A DNA stretch of 64,000 nt from the NCBI RefSeq assembly GCF_036639235.1, contig NZ_JAVWJB010000005.1, positions 1 to 64,000 on the forward strand, written 5' to 3'. Made by a program: the position numbers and the translations under genes. The DNA comes from Clostridium_AB sp036639235. GTDB lineage: Bacteria; Bacillota; Clostridia; Clostridiales; Caloramatoraceae. Positions 1 through 7,741 of this stretch are shown here, one piece after another. Each line of letters starts with the position of its first letter. The stretch's first letter is position 1. Under the pieces are notes generated by a model. That model saw only the letters and a list, made by a program, of their open reading frames with translations. It was not told where the DNA came from and did not search any database.

Positions 1-323
1 TCCATCATATCTCTTGCAATACATGCTGATTGGTATGTACCACTTAATCCTGATGAAATGTGAATTGATATTATTTTATATCCTTCAGCAGTTAATTCTT
101 CAAACTGGTCTAAAAAGCTCTTAGGATTAACCTGTGATGTTTTAGGAAGTTCCTCTCCCCTAGTTAACATTTCAAGTAGTATCTGTTCATCAATATCTAT
201 TCCATCTTTATAAACGGAACCTTCAAATTCTATAGTTAAAGGAAGAACCTTAATATTTTTCGAATTTATAAATTCTTCAGGAACTCCTGCGGTACTATCT
301 GTAACTATAAATACCTTCTCCAT
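1..323 (-). CDS. DegV family protein, N-terminal part (cut by window edge)
   Basis: The ATG at 323 is preceded by GGAGGTA at a normal distance, and an open frame runs off the left edge, so about 107 residues are visible. The start reads MEKVFIVTDSTAGVP, the DegV opening, and further in are TSQVNPKSF and ISSGLSGTYQS, both conserved in DegV/FakB proteins. Family members bind a fatty acid and present it to a fatty acid kinase; this is family knowledge, as the C-terminal lid is outside the window. It lies 18 nt downstream of trmL on the same strand and may be cotranscribed with it. Confidence 0.85.
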   Translation of the reverse strand, partial: MEKVFIVTDSTAGVPEEFINSKNIKVLPLTIEFEGSVYKDGIDIDEQILLEMLTRGEELPKTSQVNPKSFLDQFEELTAEGYKIISIHISSGLSGTYQSACIARDMM

Positions 324-341
324 AATTACCTCCACTATATA

Positions 342-809
342 TTATTTCATGTTAGGATACCCAATTTGTCTATAAGCCTCGTAAATAACAGCCGTTGCTG
401 TATTAGCTAAATTAAGTGATCTAGTTGTTGTGTCTATCATAGGAACTCTTATATGCCTTCCTTCAAAGAGCTTTGCAACCTCATCTGGTACACCAGATGA
501 TTCACGGCCAAACATAATAAAATCTCCATCCTTATACTCAACATCACTATGAAACTTATTTGTTTTTGTAGTAGATAAGAAAACCCTTTTGTCCTGATGC
601 ATCTCATAAAATTCTTCAAAACTATCATAATAAGTAATGTTTACATCTTTCCAATAATCAAGTCCCGATCTTCTAAGCATTTTATCATCAACAGAAAACC
701 CAAGAGGATGTATTAAATGAAGACTAGTCCCTGTTAAAAGACAAGTTCTTCCTATACTCCCTGTGTTATGTGGTATTTCTGGTTGATAAAGCACAATATT
801 TAAACTCAT
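342..809 (-). CDS. trmL: tRNA (cytidine/uridine(34)-2'-O)-methyltransferase TrmL
   Basis: A SPOUT (trefoil-knot) methyltransferase of 155 residues, the usual length for TrmL/CspR/YibK. It methylates the ribose of the wobble base of tRNA-Leu isoacceptors using S-adenosylmethionine. Visible marks are PEIPHNTGSIGRTC near residues 9-22, FGRESSGVP around residue 100 and RSLNLANTATAVIYEA in the C-terminal knot that binds the cofactor. An in-frame TTG lies 12 nt upstream, but GGAGGCGAAA stands directly before the ATG at 809, so that ATG is chosen. A degV gene follows on the same strand. Confidence 0.93.
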   Translation of the reverse strand: MSLNIVLYQPEIPHNTGSIGRTCLLTGTSLHLIHPLGFSVDDKMLRRSGLDYWKDVNITYYDSFEEFYEMHQDKRVFLSTTKTNKFHSDVEYKDGDFIMFGRESSGVPDEVAKLFEGRHIRVPMIDTTTRSLNLANTATAVIYEAYRQIGYPNMK

Positions 810-952
810 TTTCGCCTCCAAAACTATGCCTTAACATATACAAATAATATATTAACATATTCTTTTATTTATGTAATTACTCTTTATATGATATTTACAA
901 ATATATTTTAAATTTGAACAATTAAATTCGTCAAATAGATTACATAAATAAA

Positions 953-979
953 AAAGGGATTGTAAATACAATCCCTTTA
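953..979 (-). terminator. Intrinsic terminator of the tRNA operon
   Basis: On the minus strand an 11-bp stem, AAAGGGATTGT with its complement around a 4-5 nt loop, is followed by a T-rich run. It lies 14 nt beyond the 3' end of tRNA-Ser, where the two-tRNA transcript should end. Confidence 0.8.
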
Positions 980-993
980 GTGTGATATATAGT

Positions 994-1084
994 TGGCGGA
1001 GAAAGTGGGATTCGAACCCACGGTAGAGTCACCCCTACGCCGGTTTTCAAGACCGGTGCCTTAAACCAACTCGACCATCTCTCC
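994..1084 (-). tRNA. tRNA-Ser (anticodon TGA)
   Basis: A 91-nt cloverleaf read on the minus strand. The acceptor stem is GGAGAGA with TTTCTCC, there is a long serine-type variable arm, a T-loop GGTTCGAATCC and an encoded CCA end. The anticodon loop CTTGAAA gives TGA, which reads UCN serine codons. It lies 5 nt downstream of tRNA-Glu in the same transcript. Confidence 0.97.
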
Positions 1085-1089
1085 ATACT

Positions 1090-1164
1090 TGGTGACCCCT
1101 AGGGGAATCGAACCCCTGTTACCACCGTGAAAGGGTGGTGTCTTAACCGCTTGACCAAGGGGCC
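1090..1164 (-). tRNA. tRNA-Glu (anticodon TTC)
   Basis: A 75-nt cloverleaf on the minus strand with acceptor GGCCCCT/AGGGGTC, anticodon loop CTTTCAC (TTC), T-loop GGTTCGATTCC and encoded CCA. It is the promoter-proximal gene of the tRNA-Glu-tRNA-Ser pair. Confidence 0.97.
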
Positions 1165-1182
1165 AACGTTGATCACTCATTT

Positions 1183-1211
1183 ATACTATCACAGACATAT
1201 TTTCATGTCAA
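1183..1211 (-). promoter_or_regulatory. SigA-type promoter of the tRNA-Glu/tRNA-Ser operon
   Basis: On the minus strand a perfect -35 box TTGACA (1211-1206) is separated by 17 nt from TAGTAT (1188-1183). Transcription would begin just upstream of the tRNA-Glu 5' end at 1164. The -10 is weaker than consensus (4 of 6). Confidence 0.65.
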
Positions 1212-1297
1212 TAGCTTCATGTAATATTTTCAGAAATAACTTGTATTTAGTTAATTTTTGTAATACTATGTAATAAAATAAATAAACTAATACCGTA

Positions 1298-1381
1298 TGC
1301 TAGGGGAGCGAAATGCTGAGAGGAAGGATACACCTTCGACCCTCTAACCTGATCTAGATAATACTAGCGAAGGGAAGCAGA
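1298..1381 (+). promoter_or_regulatory. TPP riboswitch (THI box)
   Basis: The conserved thi-box pieces occur in order: GGGGAGC near 1303, the CTGAGAGG core at 1316-1323, ACCCTCTAACCTGATCTAG near 1340-1357 and the closing GCGAAGGGAAGC ending at 1379. This RNA binds thiamine pyrophosphate and normally lowers expression of thiamine synthesis or uptake genes. It precedes thiT, a thiamine uptake gene. Confidence 0.96.
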
Positions 1382-1386
1382 CGCTA

Positions 1387-1416
1387 CCTCTTTATGCAAT
1401 TCGGCAAAAGAGGAGG
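1387..1416 (+). promoter_or_regulatory. Hairpin that masks the thiT ribosome binding site
   Basis: Directly after the riboswitch, CCTCTTTATGC pairs with GCAAAAGAGG (about 10 bp with one bulged A). The 3' arm runs into AGGAGG (1411-1416), the ribosome binding site of thiT. There is no T-run after it, which favours translational control over transcription termination. The pairing is visible; the switching mechanism is inferred. Confidence 0.6.
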
Positions 1417-1421
1417 TCTTT

Positions 1422-2087
1422 ATGACATTTTTTAATTACTTATCTCAGGTATTTAGTGAGTTTACTACTTCACTTTTAGAGATCAAACCATCATCTCTAG
1501 CTTTTGTTTTAACTATTTTAGCAATTTCTGTTGCTATTTATGTTATTGCAATTAAATCAAACAAGGACAAGTTTACACCTAAAATCTTAGTTAATGGAAG
1601 TCTTGCAGTTGCTATTGCATTTGTACTTTCTTATTTAAGAATATTTCACTTTGCACAGGGTGGCTCAATTACCCTTGCAAGTATGCTTCCACTAATGGTG
1701 TTTGCATACATATACGGAACTAAGTTTGGGGTTATTGCTGGATTTGTTTACTCTATTCTTCAATTAATACAGGATATGTTCATTGTACACCCTGCACAGT
1801 TATTACTTGACTATCCATTTGCATTTGCAGCTATTGGATTTGCAGGACTTTGTAGAAAATCACTTCCACTTGCAGTATTAATTGCTGGCTTTAGTAGATT
1901 CTTATTCCATTTTATGTCCGGGGCAATTTTCTTCGGGGAATATGCACCTGCAGGACAAAGTCCATTCCTATATTCATTAATAGTAAATGGAACAATTATT
2001 GGACTTGACACACTTATATGTTTTGTTGTAAGTTTAATTCCACCATTTAAAGGTGCTATTAATAAAATAAAAATTAATTTATCATAA
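1422..2087 (+). CDS. thiT: ECF transporter S component for thiamine, ThiT
   Basis: An integral membrane substrate-binding subunit of an energy-coupling factor transporter that brings thiamine into the cell with a shared EcfAA'T module (not in this window). It is a 221-residue hydrophobic protein with about six membrane segments. The signature GGSITLASMLPL (about residues 79-90) and HPAQLLLDYPFAF (about residues 122-134) match the ThiT thiamine site. It is somewhat longer than the usual ~190 residues because of an extra N-terminal hydrophobic segment. Control by the TPP riboswitch upstream supports the assignment. AGGAGG lies 5 nt before the ATG. Confidence 0.93.
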   Translation: MTFFNYLSQVFSEFTTSLLEIKPSSLAFVLTILAISVAIYVIAIKSNKDKFTPKILVNGSLAVAIAFVLSYLRIFHFAQGGSITLASMLPLMVFAYIYGTKFGVIAGFVYSILQLIQDMFIVHPAQLLLDYPFAFAAIGFAGLCRKSLPLAVLIAGFSRFLFHFMSGAIFFGEYAPAGQSPFLYSLIVNGTIIGLDTLICFVVSLIPPFKGAINKIKINLS

Positions 2088-2091
2088 ATTT

Positions 2092-2126
2092 AAATGGCTG
2101 TTGATTAGATCAACAGCCATTTTTTA
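2092..2126. terminator. Bidirectional terminator between thiT and the metal exporter gene
   Basis: A perfect 14-bp stem, AAATGGCTGTTGAT with its complement around a 3-nt TAG loop, has T-rich tails in both directions. It separates the convergent thiT (+) and exporter (-) genes and touches the exporter's stop codon region. Confidence 0.88.
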
Positions 2127-3056
2127 AGTTAAAATATCTACTAAATACAATAAACTTCCTGCTAGAAAACTTATTCCTAATAATAATATAGTAATCGAAA
2201 TAGACTTTTTAATACTTTTACTTTCTTTATATAGGTAAACCAATCCAAGTCCTGCATTAGAGCACAGACCTGCAATTACAGAGGCAAAACTAATAACCCC
2301 TACTGAGTATAGCTGAACTATTCCAACAGATATTGCACAATTAGGAATAAGACCTATTATTGAAAATGCTAATATCTGCATTATTCCACCTGAAAATATA
2401 CCTGATGATAATTTTTCTATTCCTATAAATTCCACTGCTACAGAAATTACTACCATAACTACATATATGTATAGCATTACCTTAATTGTTCTTTCTAGTG
2501 AGTGAACTAATACCTTCTTATAATTAATAGATTCTACTTCTGTACATAAATTCGCAACCTGTTCTGTTTCTCTAGTACATGCTATCTGAAGCTTCTTGTT
2601 CTTTTCACTTATAAACATATCAATAATATAACCTGCTGTTGCTGCAATTACTATTTTAAGGACTAAAAACGGTACTAATATTCCATATGATTTTGGCATT
2701 GATAAAAGTACTGGAATGGCCTCATCAGATGTTGCAAGAAAAATCGCCATCATTGTTCCAAGGCTTATCATTCTCTTTGAATAAAAAGCTACTGCCATAA
2801 TAGAAAACCCGCACTGTGGTATTATTCCGATTAAAGCTCCTAGTATAGGTCCTAAAAAACCTGCTTTTTTAATAGAATTTTGAAGCTTACTTGAAAACTT
2901 ATGCTCCATTAATTCTATTGCAATAAATGTAATTAATAATAATGGTATCATCGGTAATAAATCTAATAACGAATGTTCTAGTGTTGATAAAATTATATTC
3001 CCTTCACCATGTAAGTGCCCCTCATGTGCACCATGTGCATGACTAAATATGTCCAC
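2124..3056 (-). CDS. Putative heavy-metal exporter, ArsP_2 / putative manganese transporter family
   Basis: A polytopic membrane protein of 310 residues with about 8-10 hydrophobic segments, resembling the '10TM heavy-metal exporter' family also annotated as putative manganese or arsenic efflux protein. Family-typical segments are IIPQCGFSIMAVAFYS (around residues 79-94), LATSDEAIPVLL (around residues 107-118) and, in the second half, GLIPNCAISVG: a repeated P-x-C motif that could line a metal path. The N-terminus is His-rich (SHAHGAHEGHLHGEG), a plausible metal-binding tail. The start is GTG with AGGAG upstream. The substrate is not established. Confidence 0.65.
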   Translation of the reverse strand: MDIFSHAHGAHEGHLHGEGNIILSTLEHSLLDLLPMIPLLLITFIAIELMEHKFSSKLQNSIKKAGFLGPILGALIGIIPQCGFSIMAVAFYSKRMISLGTMMAIFLATSDEAIPVLLSMPKSYGILVPFLVLKIVIAATAGYIIDMFISEKNKKLQIACTRETEQVANLCTEVESINYKKVLVHSLERTIKVMLYIYVVMVVISVAVEFIGIEKLSSGIFSGGIMQILAFSIIGLIPNCAISVGIVQLYSVGVISFASVIAGLCSNAGLGLVYLYKESKSIKKSISITILLLGISFLAGSLLYLVDILT

Positions 3057-3101
3057 CTAATCTCCTCCTCATTGAAAATCCTTTTCAATTGTTAATAATT
3101 A

Positions 3102-4064
3102 TTATTGTACTACAAAACTACCCCCAGATACAATTTTTATTTTTGGATCCACCTTAATTTCTTCCATTAAGTTAATTAAACTTAAATCTTTTTGCTTGGC
3201 TTCAATCATAACATCTATATCATTATTCCATTTTTCCTTAGCCAAAAATACAAATTTCAAAAATTCATCACTATTAATATAATCATGATGGGCCCTATAA
3301 TCCTTCTCATTCTTTGGTGATGAAAAATGTACCTTAGGAGGAATTCCCTGCCCTTTCCACGTATTAAATATATCTACTAACATATCACCAATTTCTTCAC
3401 CTGAATTATTACACCAATCATGATGAACATCAAGAACCATTGGTACTGAAATATTCCTACATACAGTTAATACATCTTTACTATTAAATATCTTATCATC
3501 ATTCTCTAGTATTATTCTAGACTTTATTTCATCTGAAAGTCTATCAAAACCCTTATAAAACCTTTCAATAGATTCTGTTTTATTTCCATATCCACCACCT
3601 AAGTGAAGAACCATCTTTGAATCTTTTGAAAGTCCCATAAGGTTATACATCTTCATATGGTACTCTAAATCAAGAATAGAAGCTTCCAAAACGTCTTCCC
3701 TTTTGCTGTTTAAAAGAACAAAGTGATCTGGGTGTGCACTTATTCTTATTTCATGCTTTCGAATTGTGTCACCTAGTTTCATAAAAGCATCAGCCAAATC
3801 CTCTTCCCATTTCCAATCCCTTGCTGCCTCATGTGTTGCCAGTGGAATTATTTTAGAAGTTAACCTGTACACCTTTATTCCATATGCACTATTATACCTT
3901 ATTACCCTAGTTATATTCTCAATATTTTTAAGTGCTAAATCCCTAAGTATTCCATGCCATAACTTTTTATCAAACTTAGATAATGACTTATATGTAATAG
4001 TCTTATTAACCGTTGCATCCTTTAAATTAAGGGCTATAGCAACATAACCTAAATTAATCTTCAT
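3102..4064 (-). CDS. uvsE: UV damage endonuclease UvsE
   Basis: A TIM-barrel endonuclease of the UVDE family that nicks DNA 5' to UV photoproducts, starting an excision repair route independent of UvrABC. It has 320 residues, the family's usual size. The N-terminus MKINLGYVAIALNL and the metal-ligand region are conserved: RISAHPDHFVLLNS, LHLGGGYGNK, ILENDDK, LDVHHDWCN and VHFSSPK supply the His, Glu and Asp ligands. An ATG three codons upstream overlaps the Shine-Dalgarno (AAAAAGGATG), so the ATG at 4064 is preferred. The metal exporter gene follows 45 nt downstream. Confidence 0.93.
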   Translation of the reverse strand: MKINLGYVAIALNLKDATVNKTITYKSLSKFDKKLWHGILRDLALKNIENITRVIRYNSAYGIKVYRLTSKIIPLATHEAARDWKWEEDLADAFMKLGDTIRKHEIRISAHPDHFVLLNSKREDVLEASILDLEYHMKMYNLMGLSKDSKMVLHLGGGYGNKTESIERFYKGFDRLSDEIKSRIILENDDKIFNSKDVLTVCRNISVPMVLDVHHDWCNNSGEEIGDMLVDIFNTWKGQGIPPKVHFSSPKNEKDYRAHHDYINSDEFLKFVFLAKEKWNNDIDVMIEAKQKDLSLINLMEEIKVDPKIKIVSGGSFVVQ

Positions 4065-4119
4065 AATCCACATCCTTTTTTATGATTATTAACAGTAAAT
4101 TTAGGTATTATACAAATAA

Positions 4120-4147
4120 AAAAAGATAAGTGCTACCTTATCTTTTT
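4120..4147 (-). terminator. Terminator downstream of the VanW gene
   Basis: AAAAAGATAAG pairs with CTTATCTTTTT around a 6-nt loop, giving an 11-bp A/T-flanked stem with a T-run on the minus strand, 14 nt beyond the VanW stop codon. Confidence 0.75.
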
Positions 4148-4160
4148 AAATAATTCCGTT

Positions 4161-5423
4161 TTATCCTTTATAATGATCCTTTGATAATGTCTCATTTTTA
4201 ATAAGGTTACCGTTTATGTCATATACCTTTCTATAACCCCTTGACTTAATTTGCGGCTTTCCACCCTTAGGGTCTGGAATAGTTTCATAAACTTCCTGTG
4301 AGAGAACAACCTTTCTTTCCGGAGACTTACTAGAACCAAACATATTCAGTGTTACGCTATTTCCTGAAACAACTCCTTGTATATATATAGGATAGTCTGT
4401 ATTGTTTTTAAACTTTAAATCTATATAGTCCTCTGAAATTACTGCATCACGGCTAGGTGGAAGATATCCAACTTTTAAGCTGTGAGGTCTTCTTTCTACT
4501 ATTTGTAGATTAGCAAGAAGTGCAGTGTTATATAATGTAGATGATACCTGACAAATACCTCCACCAAGTCCTGGTGTTAATGTTCCATTAACAATCGTTG
4601 GGGCTTCTTTATACCCATTAGACTTAATTCTAGGTCCTAATGTTTTATTTGTTGAAAAAGTTTCTCCTGGCATTATAACGGTTCCATTAATTGTTCTTGT
4701 TGCAAGCTTAATATTCCCAACTCTGTTTACATCTCCACCATTAAAGTTCGTAGAGAATCCTGCTATTTTTTTGTCTATACTAATTAAATCATTAGCAGTT
4801 ACTTTTGGCTTATCAATTTCAACTGGTACAATTATTTTTTCATCCTTATCTTCAGGATTAACTGATTTTATAAGTTCTTTTTCAAGTTTAACTTGATCTA
4901 CTCTCTTTCCCTGTTTTTCATTACTAATATTAAATGATGATCCATTATATGATATTGTAGCATCCTTAGCCTTTTCGTCTATCTTTCTAGCAATAATCTT
5001 TACATCTTCCTTAAGTCTTGAACTATCAGCTAAAAACTTAAGTTCTATATTATGTGGTTTATTTTTAAGTGTTAATCTTGTAAAAAATTTTGTAAAAGCA
5101 TTACCCTCTTTGCCATAGTTCAGTGCTTCTTTAACTGCTAAATCTATATCATAGTGGGCATTTAGTGATTTATAATCAATATCATAGGAAAAATCATTAT
5201 ATGATATATCTATAATCTTATTTTCTACTTTGTTATTATATTTTTTTTGGAGCATATCACTAGCTTCCTTACTTGAAAGCTCCCCTACCTGTGTACCATT
5301 AATAGTAACTCCATCATAAATCTTATCATTAGGGGTTAAACTGTCATCTACTAGTATTCCAATAGGTATACTTATAATTGCTATAGCTAGTACAACTATT
5401 AAAATCTTAATCTTTTTAGTCAA
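4161..5423 (-). CDS. VanW family protein with peptidoglycan-binding-like domain and G5-like tail
   Basis: A 420-residue envelope protein anchored by one N-terminal membrane segment (about residues 5-25, no cleavage site seen). Residues about 60-200 resemble the PG_binding_4 domain found before VanW domains. The VanW domain follows, with GETFSTNKTLGPR, GGGICQVSSTLYNTALLA and RPHSLKVGYLPPSRDA at about residues 250-340. A G5-like segment ends the protein. Members are common in clostridia; their biochemical role is unknown despite the link in name to vancomycin resistance clusters. The start is TTG at 5423 with GGAGGGG upstream; the preceding nth stop lies within this ribosome binding site. Confidence 0.88.
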   Translation of the reverse strand: MTKKIKILIVVLAIAIISIPIGILVDDSLTPNDKIYDGVTINGTQVGELSSKEASDMLQKKYNNKVENKIIDISYNDFSYDIDYKSLNAHYDIDLAVKEALNYGKEGNAFTKFFTRLTLKNKPHNIELKFLADSSRLKEDVKIIARKIDEKAKDATISYNGSSFNISNEKQGKRVDQVKLEKELIKSVNPEDKDEKIIVPVEIDKPKVTANDLISIDKKIAGFSTNFNGGDVNRVGNIKLATRTINGTVIMPGETFSTNKTLGPRIKSNGYKEAPTIVNGTLTPGLGGGICQVSSTLYNTALLANLQIVERRPHSLKVGYLPPSRDAVISEDYIDLKFKNNTDYPIYIQGVVSGNSVTLNMFGSSKSPERKVVLSQEVYETIPDPKGGKPQIKSRGYRKVYDINGNLIKNETLSKDHYKG

Positions 5424-5425
5424 CT

Positions 5426-5780
5426 TTACCCCTCCTTAGTTATTCCTTCTAAATTAAACCTACACTCATCTTTTAAAACACATATATTACATTTAGGATT
5501 TCTAGCACTACAGACCTTACGCCCATGCCATATTATATAGTGGTGCATGTTCGACCATGTATTTTGAGGCAAAACGCTCATAAGCTGTTTTTCCACCTCA
5601 TCTACATTTTTGCCGTCAGTTAACCCTATTCTATTTGAAACCCTAAAAACATGGGTATCAACAGCAATAGCATCANNNNNNNNNNNNNNNNNNNNNNNNN
5701 NNNNNNNNNNNNNNNNNNNNNNNNNNNNNNNNNNNNNNNNNNNNNNNNNNNNNNNNNNNNNNNNNNNNNNNNNNNTCCAT
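5426..5780 (-). CDS. nth: Endonuclease III, interrupted by an assembly gap
   Basis: A base-excision DNA glycosylase/AP lyase for oxidised pyrimidines. Only the first two codons (ATG at 5780, with AAAGGAG upstream) and the last ~83 residues are visible. The C-terminal part shows DAIAVDTHVFRVSNRIGL, including the catalytic-Asp segment VDTHVFR, and the [4Fe-4S] ligand pattern C-x6-C-x2-C-x5-C (CSARNPKCNICVLKDEC). The span is not a multiple of three, and about 125 residues of a normal ~210-residue protein are missing, so the gap is longer than its 100 Ns. The stop overlaps the VanW ribosome binding site, suggesting coupled translation. Confidence 0.92.
5676..5775. other. Assembly gap of 100 Ns inside nth
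   Basis: Exactly 100 Ns. The flanking sequences share no overlap, and the missing part of nth is about 375-380 bp, so this is a genuine gap with placeholder length. Confidence 0.95.
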
Positions 5781-5900
5781 AAATTCTCCTTTTTAACATA
5801 TTAAATTGCAATCTTACCTATTTTTCTCCCCTGTACAACCTATGATACACCACTAAAATCCCTAAAACAATTACAATAATATTACGATTTTATAAATTAA

Positions 5901-6596
5901 TTATTTATATACTCCCTTATACTCATCAGGTAATAATACTGAAATTGATTTCATTATAGTATCAAGACAAGTATTAGAATATTCTTCCTTATCTTCACCC
6001 TTATTAAACTTAGGTAAAGTAAATGGCTCACCTATTGAAATGTTAACATCTGCATGGTGGAAGCCTTCTTCTCCCATATCCTCGTCGTTAATAGGCATGA
6101 ATTTTTCACTTCCCCATATTCCTATTGGAACTATCGGAACATTAGCCTTTCTAGCTATAAGTACGATTCCCTTTTTGCCCTCTATCATAGCAGCATCCCT
6201 CGAACGAGTTCCCTCAGGGAATATTAATATATTTTTATTTTCCTTAATTGCTTGTATACATTTTTTTAGAGCCTCAACATCTGCACTTCCAGCTTTTATC
6301 GGAATAATATTAACTACCTCAAGACCTATTTTACTGATTGTTGTTGAGTTAAGCTTAACCCCTGCAACAAAGTATGGATTATGCTTTTTCAGTATTTTAT
6401 TAAGAATAAGACCATCAGCATTACTTAAGTGATTTGATATAAATATTACTGGTCCTTCAATCTTATCTAATCTCTCTTCATTATGAATCTTAATGTTTGC
6501 ATATTTTTTAAGATAAAAGTTAACTACACCTTTAATACTAGGTTTTAGTATGAACGATGGTGTTTTTGAAAGTATTTTAGCTATTCCTTTAATCAT
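5901..6596 (-). CDS. 1-acyl-sn-glycerol-3-phosphate acyltransferase family protein (PlsC-like)
   Basis: A 231-residue lysophospholipid acyltransferase that would add the second acyl chain to lysophosphatidic acid at the membrane. The catalytic NHxxxxD box is NHLSNAD (about residues 56-62), and the glycerol-phosphate-binding box is FPEGTRSRD (about residues 126-134). No clear transmembrane helix is present beyond a hydrophobic N-terminal region. The ATG at 6596 directly abuts the queG stop codon, and the AAGGGGG Shine-Dalgarno lies inside queG, so the two are cotranslated. Several PlsC paralogues are usual in clostridia, so the exact acceptor is uncertain. Confidence 0.88.
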   Translation of the reverse strand: MIKGIAKILSKTPSFILKPSIKGVVNFYLKKYANIKIHNEERLDKIEGPVIFISNHLSNADGLILNKILKKHNPYFVAGVKLNSTTISKIGLEVVNIIPIKAGSADVEALKKCIQAIKENKNILIFPEGTRSRDAAMIEGKKGIVLIARKANVPIVPIGIWGSEKFMPINDEDMGEEGFHHADVNISIGEPFTLPKFNKGEDKEEYSNTCLDTIMKSISVLLPDEYKGVYK

Positions 6597-7601
6597 TTAA
6601 AATTCCCCCTTATACTGCTTAATTTTGTCTAAAGCATTTCTTGCATAAACTCCTAATTTATCATCTTCTAGCTTTGATTCTAACAATGGAATATATTTTC
6701 TTTCTTTTAAATTCCCTAATGCTATTATAACATTTCTTTGAATAATAAACTTCCCTCTCCATCCAAGTGAATGCCTAGTATATTTTTCCTTAAACTCCTT
6801 ATTTGATATTGAAAGAATTTCATTATAATCTATATTAACTAAATATTCCATAGGTTCAAATTCTGGTGTATTACTTAACTCTATATTTTTATTATAGGGA
6901 CATACATCTTGACATGTATCACATCCAAAAATACGCTTAGATAAAGAATTTTCATCACCATCATCTAGAACCTTCTTTTGAGTAATATACGACAGGCATT
7001 TTTTGCCATCCAGTCCCTTTTCGCCTATTGCATTAACAGGGCACGCATCTATACAACGTCTACAATCTCCACATTTATTATCTTGGATTTCATCACTTTC
7101 CAAATAGATATTTGTTAATATCTCCCCAAGAAAAACAAAGGATCCATGATTTCTTGTAATAATATTCGTATTCTTTCCTTGAAATCCAATTCCACACTTA
7201 ATAGCAATTTCCTTGTCATGTAATTTAGATGTATCACAAAATTGTAAACATTCACCATCAAACTCTTCCTTAATATAATCAGATATTAATTTTAACTTCT
7301 CATTTATTATTCTATGATAATCAATACCCAATGTATACTTAGAGAAATATGGCTTTATAGTTGATACTTCATTAACCTTATATCCTATTCCTATTGATAT
7401 AAAAGTTCTTGGACGTTCCATTAAAGAGTCTATATTTACTCTTTCAAGTTCATTACTCTCCTCAAAGGATGAAAGTCTATTCTCTTCCCTACTTCTTCTT
7501 AGATTATTAACAAAATCACTTGAAAAATGTGTATCTGAAAAACCAATATAATCTACACCTATACTCTTTGCGAATTTTATTATACTACTTTTTGCGTTCA
7601 A
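6597..7601 (-). CDS. queG: Epoxyqueuosine reductase QueG
   Basis: Catalyses the last step of queuosine synthesis, reducing epoxyqueuosine in the tRNA wobble position; it uses cobalamin and two [4Fe-4S] clusters. The cluster motifs are CGDCRRCIDACPVNAIG and CDTCQDVCPYN (about residues 175-240). The CDTSKLHDKEIA...GIGFQGKN segment is the active-site region, and a short HEAT-like repeat ends the protein. A TTG at 7601 has AGGTG at correct spacing and is preferred over an in-frame GTG at 7610 that lacks a Shine-Dalgarno. It is the first gene of the queG-plsC-(nth)-vanW run. Confidence 0.92.
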   Translation of the reverse strand: MNAKSSIIKFAKSIGVDYIGFSDTHFSSDFVNNLRRSREENRLSSFEESNELERVNIDSLMERPRTFISIGIGYKVNEVSTIKPYFSKYTLGIDYHRIINEKLKLISDYIKEEFDGECLQFCDTSKLHDKEIAIKCGIGFQGKNTNIITRNHGSFVFLGEILTNIYLESDEIQDNKCGDCRRCIDACPVNAIGEKGLDGKKCLSYITQKKVLDDGDENSLSKRIFGCDTCQDVCPYNKNIELSNTPEFEPMEYLVNIDYNEILSISNKEFKEKYTRHSLGWRGKFIIQRNVIIALGNLKERKYIPLLESKLEDDKLGVYARNALDKIKQYKGEF

Positions 7602-7680
7602 TTTAATCACCTAATTTATTAACTCTATTTATTTTCCTATTAGAATCATAATACATTATTGTAATCTTTACAAACGAATA

Positions 7681-7707
7681 AAATACAAGGACATAGCCCT
7701 TGTATTT
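7681..7707 (-). terminator. Terminator of the cysK-cysE operon
   Basis: On the minus strand AAATACAAGG pairs with CCTTGTATTT around a short loop and is followed by TTTTATT. It stands about 35 nt beyond the cysE stop. Confidence 0.75.
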
Positions 7708-7741
7708 TATATAAATATTATTAAACTCTATTACTCATATT

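Noticed and set aside
1811..2011. Reading frame antisense to thiT, and similar long frames opposite glyS, ddl, cysK and the FliK-like gene.
   Set aside because: They lack ribosome binding sites and homology, and lie opposite well-supported genes.
5812..5900. A short hydrophobic frame on the minus strand downstream of plsC (about 22 residues ending YRGEK).
   Set aside because: It has no usable start codon or ribosome binding site and follows an in-frame stop; probably chance AT-rich sequence or a remnant.
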